The position numbers and the translations under genes were made by a program. Positions 43,464 to 55,467 of a stretch of 64,000 nucleotides of DNA are shown here, one piece after another. Position 1 is the first letter of the stretch. Each line of letters begins with the position of its first letter. Origin of the DNA: Antedon mediterranea (lineage: Eukaryota > Echinodermata > Crinoidea > Comatulida > Antedonidae). Under the pieces are notes generated by a model that saw only the letters and a program-made list of their open reading frames with translations, searched no databases and was not told the DNA's origin. Location of the stretch: assembly GCF_964355755.1 (NCBI RefSeq), contig NC_092679.1, positions 62,001-126,000 on the forward strand. The letters are read 5' to 3'.

Positions 43464-43871
43464 ATGGCAAAGGTAAACCTATCTGGTCGATACGTCCTAG
43501 ATAAAAGTGAGAATTTTGAAGCCTTTTTAAAAGCTTTAAATGTAGGAATTATACATCGTAAAATGGCTGGTAAAGTTACACCAACCGTGGAGATCGAACA
43601 AAATGGTGACACTATTGTGATTAAAACAAGTACAACGTTGAAGAATCAACATCAAAAATTTAAAATTGGTGAAGAATTTATGTCGAATATAACATGGGGT
43701 GAGAGGGATTCAAGAGTGCGTGCTTACTGGGAAGGAGAGCGGCTTGTCATTTCACCAGTGGAAGATGATGAAGATTTACCAACGATAACAAGGGAAATCA
43801 TTGACGGAAAATTAGTCCTGACTCAACAAATCAGAAATGTTGTAGCTAAAAGATATTTCGTAAGCTGCTAA
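43464..43871 (+). CDS. Fatty-acid-binding protein, intronless
   Basis: Single open frame of 135 residues, the normal size of the intracellular lipid-binding (FABP/CRABP) family, small cytosolic beta-barrels that carry fatty acids or retinoids. The opening LSGRYVLDKSENFEAFLKAL fits the FABP signature G-x-[FYW]-x-[LM]-x-x-S-x-N-F. The middle has TPTVEIEQNGDTIVIKT and FKIGEEF, both at family-typical spacing, and the end is VVAKRYFVSC, with the Arg-x-Tyr/Phe ligand pair. Most animal FABP genes have four exons; this one has none of the three usual introns. AATAAA signals follow about 70-105 bp after the stop. A paralogue in opposite orientation lies at 52780-53184. Which FABP subtype it is cannot be decided. 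Confidence 0.92.
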   Translation: MAKVNLSGRYVLDKSENFEAFLKALNVGIIHRKMAGKVTPTVEIEQNGDTIVIKTSTTLKNQHQKFKIGEEFMSNITWGERDSRVRAYWEGERLVISPVEDDEDLPTITREIIDGKLVLTQQIRNVVAKRYFVSC

Positions 43872-45585
43872 TTATATCTCAAGTTGCTACATGAACATAC
43901 CACCGTCCTGTTTTACTGCTATATATACCTACACTGTTTTTAATAAAATATATTTTTCTACACACAATTGGACAAATAAAACGGAGCTATAGTTTTTCAC
44001 CAGTGCTATAATAATACCAATGGCTGTAACAGTTGCACAAAATAGTTTACTTTTCTAAAGCTATGGTATATTAAGAGGCCTGACACTTGATCTGCAATTA
44101 TAGGGAAAAGAGTGCATTGAACACTGTTAGGTTAATACTTTAAAGTTGTAGTCGGCTTACAGCTGCAACGGGCCGGAACCGTCTTCCAGCAGGGATCTCC
44201 GCCGTATAGTTGTACTTTTCTAAACAGTACTATAGGTAGGACAATAACACACGTATTTCCATCCAAACATTTTTTAAATTTATACGAAATACAAATTAAT
44301 TAGATTTATAATTCTTTTTCTATCACAGAACATTTATTAAGAATTATAGATAGGGTGACCTAAGAGCGGTATAATAGTTATGCATGCATGTCTATGTCTA
44401 TCCTGCAGTAATCGTGTTTATGGTTTATATCATACATAAGTATATACTTACTACAGGTACTTAGTACCTGCATTTATTTACAAAAAAAACCCTGCATATT
44501 TTGTAAATTTGCTACTATACGTCGATGCTGAGTCATTCACACGGAAATAATCTGTGAAAGTGCTTTCAATCAGACACGATATTATAAATATTATTATATA
44601 ATAATTACTATGAAGGAAGTTTATCAGAAAAATAATAAATATAATACTTAGTTTATAATATACGTGTCAATTGCCATTGTTTTCTTGTGCAAATAACAAA
44701 ATACTGTACATTATTAAAAAACCGAAACTGTATTTATTTAATAAGAAGGAAATTACCGTACAAGGCAGGAAAGAAATTTATTAAACCAATTATACTGTAG
44801 TACAGTGTAGTTTTATAAAGTATGGTGTGCTATTGGTGCATTAAACTGTATAAAATGTGATATCATGTCCTCATCATTCGGGGAAAATAATAATAGTAGT
44901 CTGTTCTTATATAGCGCATATAAGCAGGCTCTCAATGCGCTTAATGCCATAATTATGTAGGAGTATAGTAGTACTAGTGTAATTATTAAATAATAGTTCA
45001 TAGGCGTAGGCTGGTAGATGTCTGGGAGGGTGCGAATCGTAAATGCGACCTACCTAAAATTGTTTTAAAAAGCTGAGGCCCCCGGAAATTACCCATTTGA
45101 AACAATATTTAAGAATCATTTTGAAAATAAAGCTAGGTTCCAGAACTTGCACTTATACTTTGGAAAATGAAACCAAATAAAGTGTCCAGGAGCAGCATTG
45201 GTGAGTGTTGCCAAAAGGTGAACCAGTGAGGCATACATGCATGCATGCCGACCGTGACGTTATTAATTAAAAGAAATTAAAGTATTAAATGCAAAGCGCG
45301 AGCCACACACAAGAGCCTTATTACCAATTTTAATTTTTGTACAATTCATAAAACAATTACAATAATCATAATTTTAAAGTGTGGTGTGTTGACCGCGAAT
45401 GACTAACAATACCATCTTTCCCACTACACCTGCACAACCATTGCATAACAACGCACGGCATACCAAACCTGCGATGAAATATAAATTCAATTTCTTTTAA
45501 AATTGAGGGCGCCAAACATAACATTTACAGATAAAAATACAGGTTTAACAAAAATTAAATTTAAAAAAAAAGACTATGTTAAATG
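43872..45585. other. FABP 3' flank, no gene
   Basis: 1.7 kb of AT-rich sequence with no tandem array and no credible coding frame. Confidence 0.4.
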
Positions 45586-45589
45586 TGTT

Positions 45590-45838
45590 TTCCCTGCCTC
45601 GGCACTAAGGCCCTGTCAGGCTTATTGGGTCGTCTCCAGCACATCACCAGATGCATTGATGTTGTCGCCTCATGATGTGTGGTGGAAAGGGGGACGTATA
45701 ATCAACAACTCCCTGGTATAATTCTGTGAATCCCAAACACATTTTGCTCGCATAGCTTTAACTTTATTCGAACCCACGATATAGGACCTACGTATTGTTA
45801 ACACGACGCTGCTCAAGCGACTGAGCTAACTGGTCATT
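45590..45838 (-). mobile_element. tRNA-derived SINE
   Basis: Minus-strand head CCAGTTAGCTCAGTCGCTTG then AGCAGCG has an A-box-like TAGCTCAGT...TGAGC; about 35 bp later GTGGGTTCGAATAAAG gives a B-box-like element. The body, including CTTTCCACCACACATCATGA, matches the headless fragment at 29100-29290. No (N)n tail is obvious. Confidence 0.7.
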
Positions 45839-46291
45839 TTAGTTTTAACATTAACAAGGTTATGATATTTATGACGTAATGATGAATTACGTAATACACG
45901 TTTGAGTGCTCTCAGCTCTGAAGGATTGGGTTCGAACCTCTACAGATTTATTTTAATGGAAAATAATGAATATTGTTTTTTTTTTTATTTGAAAAGATAT
46001 TTCGAGGGTTGTAAATATCAGGCCTTCAAAGGTGGACCTTTTTTTAAAATCAGAAACAAAGTTGTATGGCATTATTTTCTATTAAATAGACTGCTATAAA
46101 AGTTAAAATGCAATCTAGAACATATTAACAAAATGGAAAAGATCAACTGTGGACTGAATTGGAGTAAAAAACATTTCATTTCATTCTTGAGTTGACTTGG
46201 CAATCAAGCAGTGCTAAATATTGATTTATGACGCATAACACTAAGCCTTATTAAAAACTGTTTTTTACCAAACGTGATAAAATACCTGATA

Positions 46292-46477
46292 CAGTCAACT
46301 CTCCCAATACCGGACACCTTTGGGCCGGCCAAATAAGTCTGGTTTTCCGGAAAGTCTGGTATTCGGAATGTGTTTTTAATGGTAAATATAAATTTGGGAC
46401 CTTTTGGTTCTCAAAAAAAGTCTGGTATTGGGAGAGTTTCTGGTTTTCAGAGAGTCCGGTATTGGGAGAGTTGACTG
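46292..46477. mobile_element. pogo/Tigger-type MITE
   Basis: 186 bp with inverted ends CAGTCAACTCTCCCAATACC / GGTATTGGGAGAGTTGACTG flanked on both sides by TA (46290-46291 and 46478-46479). CAG...CTG ends with TA duplication fit the Tc1/mariner-pogo superfamily. The inside repeats GTCTGGTATT and GTCCGGTATT. No transposase. Confidence 0.88.
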
Positions 46478-46616
46478 TAATACACATGAGCTTCAAAATT
46501 AGTAGGCCTATGACATGCGACGGGCGCTGTCGACGAGGTGGAGGAGGAGCGTGTGTGTTATGACCCAAAACATGCTAGACATGACAAAGGGCTGCATGTA
46601 CTGCACTTAGTCAAAT

Positions 46617-47447
46617 GGGAAGGTTGTTGAATCCACAAATGTGAAAACGCCCACAAATGTGAAAACAACCACAAATGTGAAAACGTATCACCCACAAATG
46701 TGAAAACAACCACAATGTGAAAACGCATCGCCCACAAATGTGAAAACAGCGCCCACATATGTAAAAAAAAACCCTTTTCGCCCACAAATGTAAAAAAAAA
46801 ATCCAAATCAAATTTAGTGCTAGGCCCAAACAATTTTGATCGAGTTAATGCTAATGTATTTATATACATTGTATCAAGTTGTTTCACGATTAGGGTCGTC
46901 GTTAACGCGTTGGATTATTACCATTTGCTGCTTGTGCGCGCGATATGTGCATGTTAACTCTTTGGTTTAATGTACGTATAGTTCAAAATGATATTTGTTA
47001 TTTGCGCGTGCACGATACTCCAAGATCAAGGTCATGTGTTATATCATTGTTGCTTGTAGTGTGTAGTTGTTAACTCGTTTGCTAATTACTATTATGTACG
47101 TATAGTTTTCCAAGTCGATGCAAAAAACATCGAACATTGTAAGCCAACAACCACACACACATATATCGTAAATACACAATTATTGAAACAACTCAATACA
47201 ACCATGATATAATGTATTAACTCGATCAAAATTGTTTGAGTCTAGCACTAAATTTGATTTAATTTTTTTTTTTTTTTTACATTTCTGGGCGATGGTCGTT
47301 TTCACATTTGTGGGCGCTGTTTATTACATTTGTGGGTGATGCGTTTTCACATTTGTGGTTGTTTTCACATTTGTAGGTGATGCGTTTTCACATTTGTGGT
47401 TGTTTTCAAATTTGTGGGCGTTTTCACATTTGTGGGTTCAACAAGGG
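46617..47447. mobile_element. Foldback element with 17-bp-word arms
   Basis: Left arm 46617-46870 and right arm about 47205-47447 are reverse complements for about 240 bp. Each arm opens TTGTTGAAYCCACAAATGTG and consists of about seven to eight loose copies of CCCACAAATGTGAAAAC, then an A-run, then TCAAATTTAGTGCTAG and AACAATTTTGATCGAGTTAA. The 0.33-kb centre (GTGCGCGCGATATG, CACGATACTCC) is not coding. Target duplication not evident. Confidence 0.85.
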
Positions 47448-47611
47448 TCTTGGTTAAACAGGAGTCATCATATTAAGTATAAAACATTTAAATTTTTGCT
47501 TATTTCTGTTTTTATTGGCAATATGAACTTGAATGGAAATATGAAACCGATATAACAAAACAAAGGTGCTCTGACACTGTTATTAGCTGATTGAATAGGC
47601 TTTCAGCCATG

Positions 47612-47812
47612 ACAATATTTTATAGGCTATACGGTACGCATATTATTTTATAGGCTATACGGTACGCATATTATTTTATAGGCTATACGGTACGCATATT
47701 ATTTTATAGGCTATACGGTACGCATATTATTTTATAGGCTATACGGTACGCATATTCCATAGGCTATACGGTACGCATAGGCTATACGGTACGCATATTA
47801 TTTTCAAATACT
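47612..47812. repeat. 30-bp minisatellite, about 7 copies
   Basis: Direct repeats of TATAGGCTATACGGTACGCA then TATTATTTTA; the last copies are shortened. Confidence 0.95.
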
Positions 47813-47819
47813 CAAATAA

Positions 47820-48814
47820 AACGATTTCTCAAGAAACTTTGTAAACAATGTATGACTAATTTGTTGAGGATTGTCTTATCTAACTAAAGATTTTGACAAG
47901 CAACATTACAATTGACAGAGTAACATTCACGAGGAGCACGGATTTGCCATAAGTGTATTATGTTGTTGTGTTCAAGACGTGCACATTCAATCGTTCAAGG
48001 TCAAAATGTAATTTATAACATTTAAAGTGATGAAAATAAAATAATTTCGTAAGCGAGTGATTATCTAAATTGTTCAAAAGTACCGTGATGTGAGTCGTAG
48101 GTATTTTCTGTCAATCATAATTGACCAGTAGTAAAACCTTTAATTGTGATAGTAAATCACACTTCAACGATGTTGCCTTCCGCTAAAATCGTTTTAAGAA
48201 TTTCCGGATCAGTCATTTAGGCCTGTGAACTTCGCTTAATGCGTATTGTCACATTAAGTACCCATAATGCTTTGCGAATTCAAGTAATTGTAGCTCTTAT
48301 AATTTATTAAAATAGGCCAACTAATCTGACAGTACGGACACTGTGTTCTAGAAACAACAAATTATCCAATTTAGATCGAATTCTAGGCTAAGCCACCTGG
48401 TCATCTTGTGAAAAGATACACCGTACATCCTCAGGGGACAGCCTTCCATAGGTGCTGCTTTAATGGTGATCTTAACACGCAATTTCCTTATTATTAATCT
48501 GGCTATCATTTTTTTACGTTTTAATTTTGTTTAAACCTTAATAGTCTAATGAATATATCAAATAGGCATATATCTTTCAAAAAAGGAGCGATACAAAATG
48601 ATTTAAATAAGCAGTAACAAGAAAAATAATACGATAAAATGAAAAAAATAAGTAGTAGGCCTATATTTGCAAAATGAAGAGATCGCTATACAATTAAAAA
48701 ATATCACAATTAGGGATGATGAAAATGAAATATCGAATGCAGCCTGGTCAATCTGCAATGTAAGCCATGACCCTTTACATAATCGCTGTATTTTTTATAT
48801 TTTTGAATGTGAGA

Positions 48815-48849
<35 letters not shown>

Positions 48850-49900
48850 ACATATATATCATTGTTTAGGTGACAGCGGGGTAGCGAGCAATTCCGTCAA
48901 ATCGTAGCTGATACCTTGTCTAAATCATTGAAGGGCCTACGTCCACACTTCTTTGACAACATAGGTTTCATTTTGATAGAATGTTCATATTGATCCGTAA
49001 ACGCTTACCCGTCCGTGATCGTATCTTACTATTAATCAATAAGCTGGTCTATTAATACCTGCGAGATGTTGGAAGGTTGTCAGTACAGTCATCGTGGATC
49101 AATGCCGATGTAAAGGTTATAGAAACAACCCAATTTACACGCAGATATTATTGATAATAGTTATTTGATTATAGTCAATCACTTTGTGAATTTATTATTG
49201 TGTTAATACATTCCACCAGTAACATAATTGATTCAAATTTTTCAGAAGGTTTGATTGGTTAACAGTTTTAATAGACATACGTATATTTTCATGTTATATA
49301 TCTATGTGTTTAAGAGTAGACGTATATTAAACAAGAGAGTGATACATCACTTTTGATCCAAATTATTCTTAAATAATTTCTGATTGATTAATGTACTTTG
49401 TGTATGACATTTTTGTAACAACAGAAATGACATTAATATCTGATGTGATTGATGTTTGATTTGTAAAGTACGTTTAACGTTAATTTATGTATGTTTTATT
49501 TAAATTCATATTAAGAAGAGTGAAGGTCAAAAATGTTTTAGTTTTCCTCATTAGATTCAATAGTAGGCTATACATCTCAATGTCATCGGCCTTGTGGTCA
49601 TTATGACTAAAGTGAAGGCCCAACTCAGGGTTTCAGCTCGCGAATTGTAAAATTTCCACGAATTTCCACGAATGTGTACCGTTTGTTTTCTGAGAGGTTG
49701 AGCCATGGTCTCACATGAGATCGTTAAGCAAATTAAGTAAATTGGGCTAATGTATGTTTATTAATGGAAAAGATCAGTCCGATTTAAATACGGTATCTTC
49801 ATCATCTTTCACAAAATGTGTAATAGTATAGGCTATGCTTAAAATTCATTTAAACCTGAGATGTAAAAATATAATATACACAATGTTTCAAATGATTTTT
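47820..49900. other. No gene seen
   Basis: 2.1 kb with no array, no transposon end and no coding frame. A (TA)n tract sits at about 48819-48845. Confidence 0.4.
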
Positions 49901-49905
49901 TAAAC

Positions 49906-50860
49906 ATTAATAATATTCAACGAGGATAGGAACGATGAGACAATGTGCATTAATAATATTCAACGAGGATAGGAACGATGAGACAATGTGCATTAATAAT
50001 ATTCAACGAGGATAGGAACGATGAGACAATGTGCATTAATAATATTCAACGAGGATAGGAACGATGAGACAATGTGCATTAATAATATTCAACGAGGATA
50101 GGAACGATGAGACAATGTGCATTAATAATATTCAACGAGGATAGGAACGATGAGACAATGTGCATTAATAATATTCAATGAGGATGGGAACGATGAGACA
50201 ATGTGCATTAATAATATTCAACGAGGATAGGAACGATGAGACAATGTGCATTAATAATATTCAACGAGGATAGGAACGATGAGACAATGTGCATTAATAA
50301 TATTCAACGAGGATAGGAACGATGAGACAATGTGCATTAATAATATTCAACGAGGATAGGAACGATGAGACAATGTGCATTAATAATATTCAACGAGGAT
50401 AGGAACGATGAGACAATGTGCATTAATAATATTCAACGAGGATAGGAACGATGAGACAATGTGCATTAATAATATTCAACGAGGATAGGAACGATGAGAC
50501 AATGTGCATTAATAATATTCAACGAGGATAGGAACGATGAGACAATGTGCATTAATAATATTCAACGAGGATAGGAACGATGAGACAATGTGCATTAATA
50601 ATATTCAACGAGGATAGGAACGATGAGACAATGTGCATTAATAATATTCAACGAGGATAGGAACGATGAGACAATGTGCATTAATAATATTCAATGAGGG
50701 TAGGAACAATGAGACAATGTGCATTAATAATATTCAACGAGGATAGGAACGATGAGACAATGTGCATTAATAATATTCAACGAGGATAGGAACGATGAGA
50801 CAATGTGCATTTTAATAATATTCAACGAGGATAGGAACGATGAGACAATGTGCATTTTTG
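49906..50860. repeat. 43-bp minisatellite, about 22 copies
   Basis: Very homogeneous array of AATAATATTCAACGAGGATA then GGAACGATGAGACAATGTGCATT. Only a few copies vary (AATGAGGATG, AATGAGGGTA...CAATGAG). The last two copies differ by an inserted T run. High identity suggests recent expansion. Confidence 0.97.
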
Positions 50861-51657
50861 TATCAATATTTATTTCTATATCAATTGTCCTCATCCAGCA
50901 AAAAAACTTACTAACAACAAAATTAATGTATCGACGAACTACAAAAGCACGATGATGAATAAATAGGAAAACTGTGACCATAAAAAAATCAACGTTTTCA
51001 GACAATTGTTAGTGGTAGGCCTAAATGTTCTTAATGTTTTCACTAGTGTTTAATTAAAAAAATGTTATTTATAGTATTTGTAATATCGAGCAAAGGAATA
51101 AATGCAAAAATCCTGATAAATTACTGATCTTGTCAGGGAAGAGTCAGTTTTCCCTGATCTTGCATTATAAATTAATAGATATTTTCGTCAAGTGTCTGTC
51201 TGCTTTTATCACAACAGATCGTTCGATTGAAAGTTAAACAAAGAATCAATCTTGTCTGGCGTTCGACGACGATAAAGTACAGCGACTTGATCAACTATCA
51301 GTATCAAATAAACAAGATAACATATGCGATTGTTTGATTAATGTAATGTTATGCAGGGTATTAATTAAAATGTACGCGGCACCGGACATACAGTGAGAGT
51401 AGACTCAATACATTTTTTTTCTTTAAAGAAATAAAGTTAAAACTTCAATAACACATATTTTTGCCCGTTATGTGATATTGTTACATTTTATTTCGTGAAG
51501 AGAACATGGAGGAATTACAATTCCTCATGATTTAGAACATCCGCGATTTACATGAAAAAAATATATATAGGCCTATAAAAGAATTTACCAAAAAAAGAAA
51601 TACCATAGTCTTTAAAGTTGCGTAAATTCTCCCAACTTCAGGTATTTTAAAATGTAG

Positions 51658-51778
51658 ACGGTTAACTTTAATGAATGCGTTTTACGTCCAATACGTGGAT
51701 GGGTTGCAGGTTTGCTTGGTTAACTTTAATGAATGCGTTTTACGTCCAATACGTGGATGGGTTGCAGGTTTGCTTGGT
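51658..51778. repeat. 59-bp tandem duplication, 2 copies
   Basis: GTTAACTTTAATGAATGCGT...GGTTTGCTTG occurs twice back to back, identical by eye. Confidence 0.92.
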
Positions 51779-52669
51779 TTTGTATATCCCTTGGCCTTTA
51801 GACAATATAATGAACACGTGACCTATGGCGGCTGCCTTTATGCTGTCCCATTGGATCAAATTATCAAAACACTTTCTAATTTAACATTTTACTTTGCGTT
51901 AATAATGATGATATGGCGAAACAGACGTTGGTAATAATATCGAACTGGAGGAAGCCTTTTAATAAAACGAGATACACGCGATAACTTAATTGGATTTTCG
52001 TCGTCATTCCTACGTATATTGTCGTTTACAAAATAAGACATCCAACGCCAAAACCCTCTTTTTTGTAACTTTTATTTTACAATTCTAAAACCATTTTAAG
52101 ACACAGCATTCACATCTCTGTTTGTGTTCTAAAACCTTTTTACAACTGAATTTGTATTTCTTTATTCATGAGTTTTAACACGGTTCAATTTTGTTGAACA
52201 TTAATGTACACCATATCACCATTGCACGAGTTATGTTAGTCCACAAATTCGATTTGTAACAGGCAGTACATATAAATTATTGTAACTAATACCTTTTGTC
52301 ATGGTGATTGTATTTAGTATAATATAGTAGTTGGGTGCATCCGTACATCAATCGTTGATAAGAATGTGCTTAAAATGGTGTCAGTAATTGCATTAAATAA
52401 GCCAGTCCAAGTTACATCAGTCAAACATCGTGATAATAAATAAAACTTGTACAGTACAATTATTTTATACGTTCAAACTTTCATCACATTTTACAAAACA
52501 ATATTACCTGGATACAATCTCACCAGTTACACTTATAACACTATGCTTTTGTTTTTGCGTAAAAATTAATAATCAGTAACATAACTATTTGATGCTAATT
52601 TGAGTTTCTGGCGTTACATGCGATCGAACAGAAAACACCAATGCTACACCTCCAATAGATTGTTTAAAA

Positions 52670-52735
52670 CCACGAGAACTCACCATATAACTCGACAAAA
52701 CCACGAGAACTCACCATATAACTCGACAAAACCAC
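52670..52735. repeat. 31-bp duplication
   Basis: ACCACGAGAACTCACCATAT then AACTCGACAAA present twice, just downstream of the second FABP gene. Confidence 0.85.
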
Positions 52736-52779
52736 TATAATCGATGATTTTCAGCTGCATTTTTATTATTTCTTATCTC

Positions 52780-53184
52780 TCAGATTCGCTTAAATATGCG
52801 TGTGCAAGTAATGGTTCCTTTCGTACATTTTACGTACATTTCGTCACCAATTAACTCACGTGTTACGATATGCGGTGGATCCGCCTTTTCAACTTCTTGA
52901 AACACAAGCTTGTCTCCTTCCCAACTTACAACCACCCTTACTTTCTCTCTAGTTGGAGATATATCTTCGAATGGCTCTCCAATTCGAAAGTTCTGAACAT
53001 GTGTAGTAATAATAGGAACATTCATTTTAATAACGAAATCGTCGGCGTTTTGTTCAATTTCGCAAGTTGGTGACATAAGTGCGGCAGTTTTCCGCAATGC
53101 TGTTCCGACACCCATGGCTTTCATGTATTGTTCAAAGTTTTCACTGCTGCTAAGTTTGTATTTTCCAGCAAAATTAACAACCAT
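52780..53184 (-). CDS. Fatty-acid-binding protein paralogue, intronless
   Basis: Single frame of 134 residues. The start MVVNFAGKYKLSSSENFEQY and then MKAMGVG matches the FABP signature better than the first copy (G-K-Y-x-L-x-S-S-E-N-F). TPTCEIEQ-like SPTCEIEQNADDFVIK, FRIGEPFED, VVSWEGDKLVFQE and the ending TCTRIFKRI, with Arg of the fatty-acid carboxylate pair, are all family features. It shares the EIEQN and SENF blocks with the gene at 43464, yet the two differ at most other positions, so the duplication is old. No intron interrupts it. A candidate AATAAA (minus strand) lies about 20 bp past the stop. Cytosolic lipid carrier; ligand unknown. Confidence 0.93.
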   Translation of the reverse strand: MVVNFAGKYKLSSSENFEQYMKAMGVGTALRKTAALMSPTCEIEQNADDFVIKMNVPIITTHVQNFRIGEPFEDISPTREKVRVVVSWEGDKLVFQEVEKADPPHIVTRELIGDEMYVKCTKGTITCTRIFKRI

Positions 53185-54756
53185 TGTTGCGGTTATAGTG
53201 TTATTGTTTAACAGTAACTTTGTGACTGGTTCCCGTTTAGTATCGGCAGTCGCTAAAACTAGTAACCGAGTGAATGAACGTTGTCATTTATGGTATGGAA
53301 GGCAGTACCTAATATTATTATCGCAATTGTCATCACCTGACAGTGATCCGCTATACAATTCCAAGCCTACATTTAACGCATGCTATTATTGGTCGGAACA
53401 AACCGCTTAGTATAGTCTGCTTCCAATCGTTTACTGTTCTCTTGAGAGTTAATGCACTTCAACTTGATTTGTCGGGGACATGGCGCGTCTATAATTCAAT
53501 CTAATGCGACAATTTTTTAAGAACATCACACATGTCTATTGACTATGGTAAACAGGAACGGAACTATTCTCTCAGCTCTGCTTCAGACCGCCGTAAAATA
53601 GGGCCTGCTGGCAAGAAACCGTTTCAAAACAATTTTTTTCTGGTGTTGGTGCATGATAATTTATTAACGATTGAATACCCATGTATCGCGGTAAGAATTG
53701 CAGAGATTTTTTTCTTCTGTGGTTTACGCTACCTTTATTCGATTTTAATGTTATTTAGCGCCCTCATACTTCTAAGAACACCCGACGTCGTGTTATAATG
53801 TCAGAAATAGGAACAAATCAATATAGAGCATTTGTAAAGATGTGCCGATGCGTCGGATTAAGTTTGTAATATAAAGGGATAGGCATAATGCAGGCATCTG
53901 TTTCATTGTTTTATGATAGTGTACAAATATTAGGCTTAGCAGTCACGTGTGTGACCCGCGGTGTTGCTATCATGAATTACATGCCTCGATGGCTCGCACA
54001 CTTAATAATTGCAGATTGCAGCCAGCAGAGAGGAGAGAGCAGAGAGAGAGAGATGATGAAATGCCATGCAATGAAAAACGCCCTCTACACACACACGTTG
54101 AGTGCTGCATGCTGCGAGGCTCTAGCTGCATGTGTTTTTTGCCAAGTAATAAAACGGGTGTCACACATATTGTTGGGTAAATGTAATTGTATTTCAAGTT
54201 ATTCTTTTACATAAAGTGTTAAATTGATCAACCTCCGTTAGTCGGTACTAGCTAGCTACACTAACTACAGTAGTAGGTCTAGGCATATATGTTGGGGAGA
54301 CCTAGAGCTAGCCCTAAACTAACCTGGGGATCCCTAAGCTGTCTGTACCAAAACAACTAGGCCTAGCTAGGCCTACTAGAGGGCCAGGCCTAGCCTAGGT
54401 AGGCCCTAGGCCTATATAGGCTAGGCCTACTCTACTGTTGTCTTAGCAATATAAGCTACTGTATTTCTATTGTAAGCCGGACTGCTATACCTACTTTATT
54501 TATTTACTTTATTTTTTAAACATTTTTTATTATCCTGTCTGTTAAACCCTTTTTAACTGGTGGTGGTCATGACTTAAAGTTGTCCGCAACTTATTTTGAC
54601 CTCCATCTGCACATTTGTGATGTTTTTATGTTTATTGTAATTTTTAAGTTATGTGTAATTTTTTATTTTTTTCTTAACCAATAAAACAAACAAACAAACA
54701 ACTTATTACTGGCCTGGACCTAGACTAGAGAGAGGAGATAGGCCTAATATTATATA
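53185..54756. other. FABP to WARS interval with AGGCCTAG island
   Basis: Contains an AGGCCTAG-rich patch at about 54240-54440 and an ACAAACAAACAA stretch near 54685-54702. Several short frames (53114-54214) have no recognisable content. No gene supported. Confidence 0.45.
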
Positions 54757-55305
54757 TGGACCTATTGCGATAACTTTGTTCGTCATTAAATGGTTAAAAA
54801 TGTGAAAATTAAGTCGATTCTAATAATTATAGCGGCCCGCTATAAATCCCAAAATGCATTGCGTACGGATTGATATTTTTGTTTTTCTTCTGTAATTCAC
54901 CCACTTTTCGATCGATTGTGTGGCCAAAACAAATGGACTTCTAACTTTTTAGCGAAAATACTTTTCCCCAATTTGTATCAACGAAGTTTGGCAAAAATAG
55001 AAAGACAAATGCAGCAATTATACAACATCAGGCTAGGTATATAGCTAGCATACGATGTTCGTATGTTACCAATGTTTACCAGCTTGGCCTACAAAACTAA
55101 CCCTAGCTAGGCTAGGCCTAAAGACTGTCCACGAGAGGTCATTCGTCGCAAGCTACTTAGGTAGTGCATTGTTTCTCACTTTTTATCATAATTTACCATA
55201 AAACGTACATTTAAGACAAGGAATGACCTGGTTTAATGTTTTTAAAGTAATATATATGTATTATTTTTACAAAACGTCACAAATTTTAGGGAAGGTGTCT
55301 TTAAA
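54757..55305 (+). mobile_element. TTAA-type MITE, family A, 5'-truncated
   Basis: Begins inside the element (ATATGGACCTATTGCGATAA) and runs to GGGAAGGTGTCTTTAA at 55290-55305. Lies 160 bp upstream of the WARS start codon, so it may border or form part of the promoter or 5'UTR. Confidence 0.88.
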
Positions 55306-55467
55306 AGTATAATTATTGTTCATAATTAATAATAGGTCTATTTTATAGGCCTAGCCTATAAAAAGTTATATTCAACCAATTCGAGATACATTAGTAAATA
55401 CAATTCAATGTTGCTTATATTGTATTAATAAATATGTTAATAATATGAATTTTGAAATCAAGAAACA

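Noticed and set aside
53888-54214. Overlapping 75-108 codon frames on both strands
   Set aside because: Cys/His-rich by chance (GAGAGA and CACACA tracts); no signal peptide, domain or splice-supported partner.
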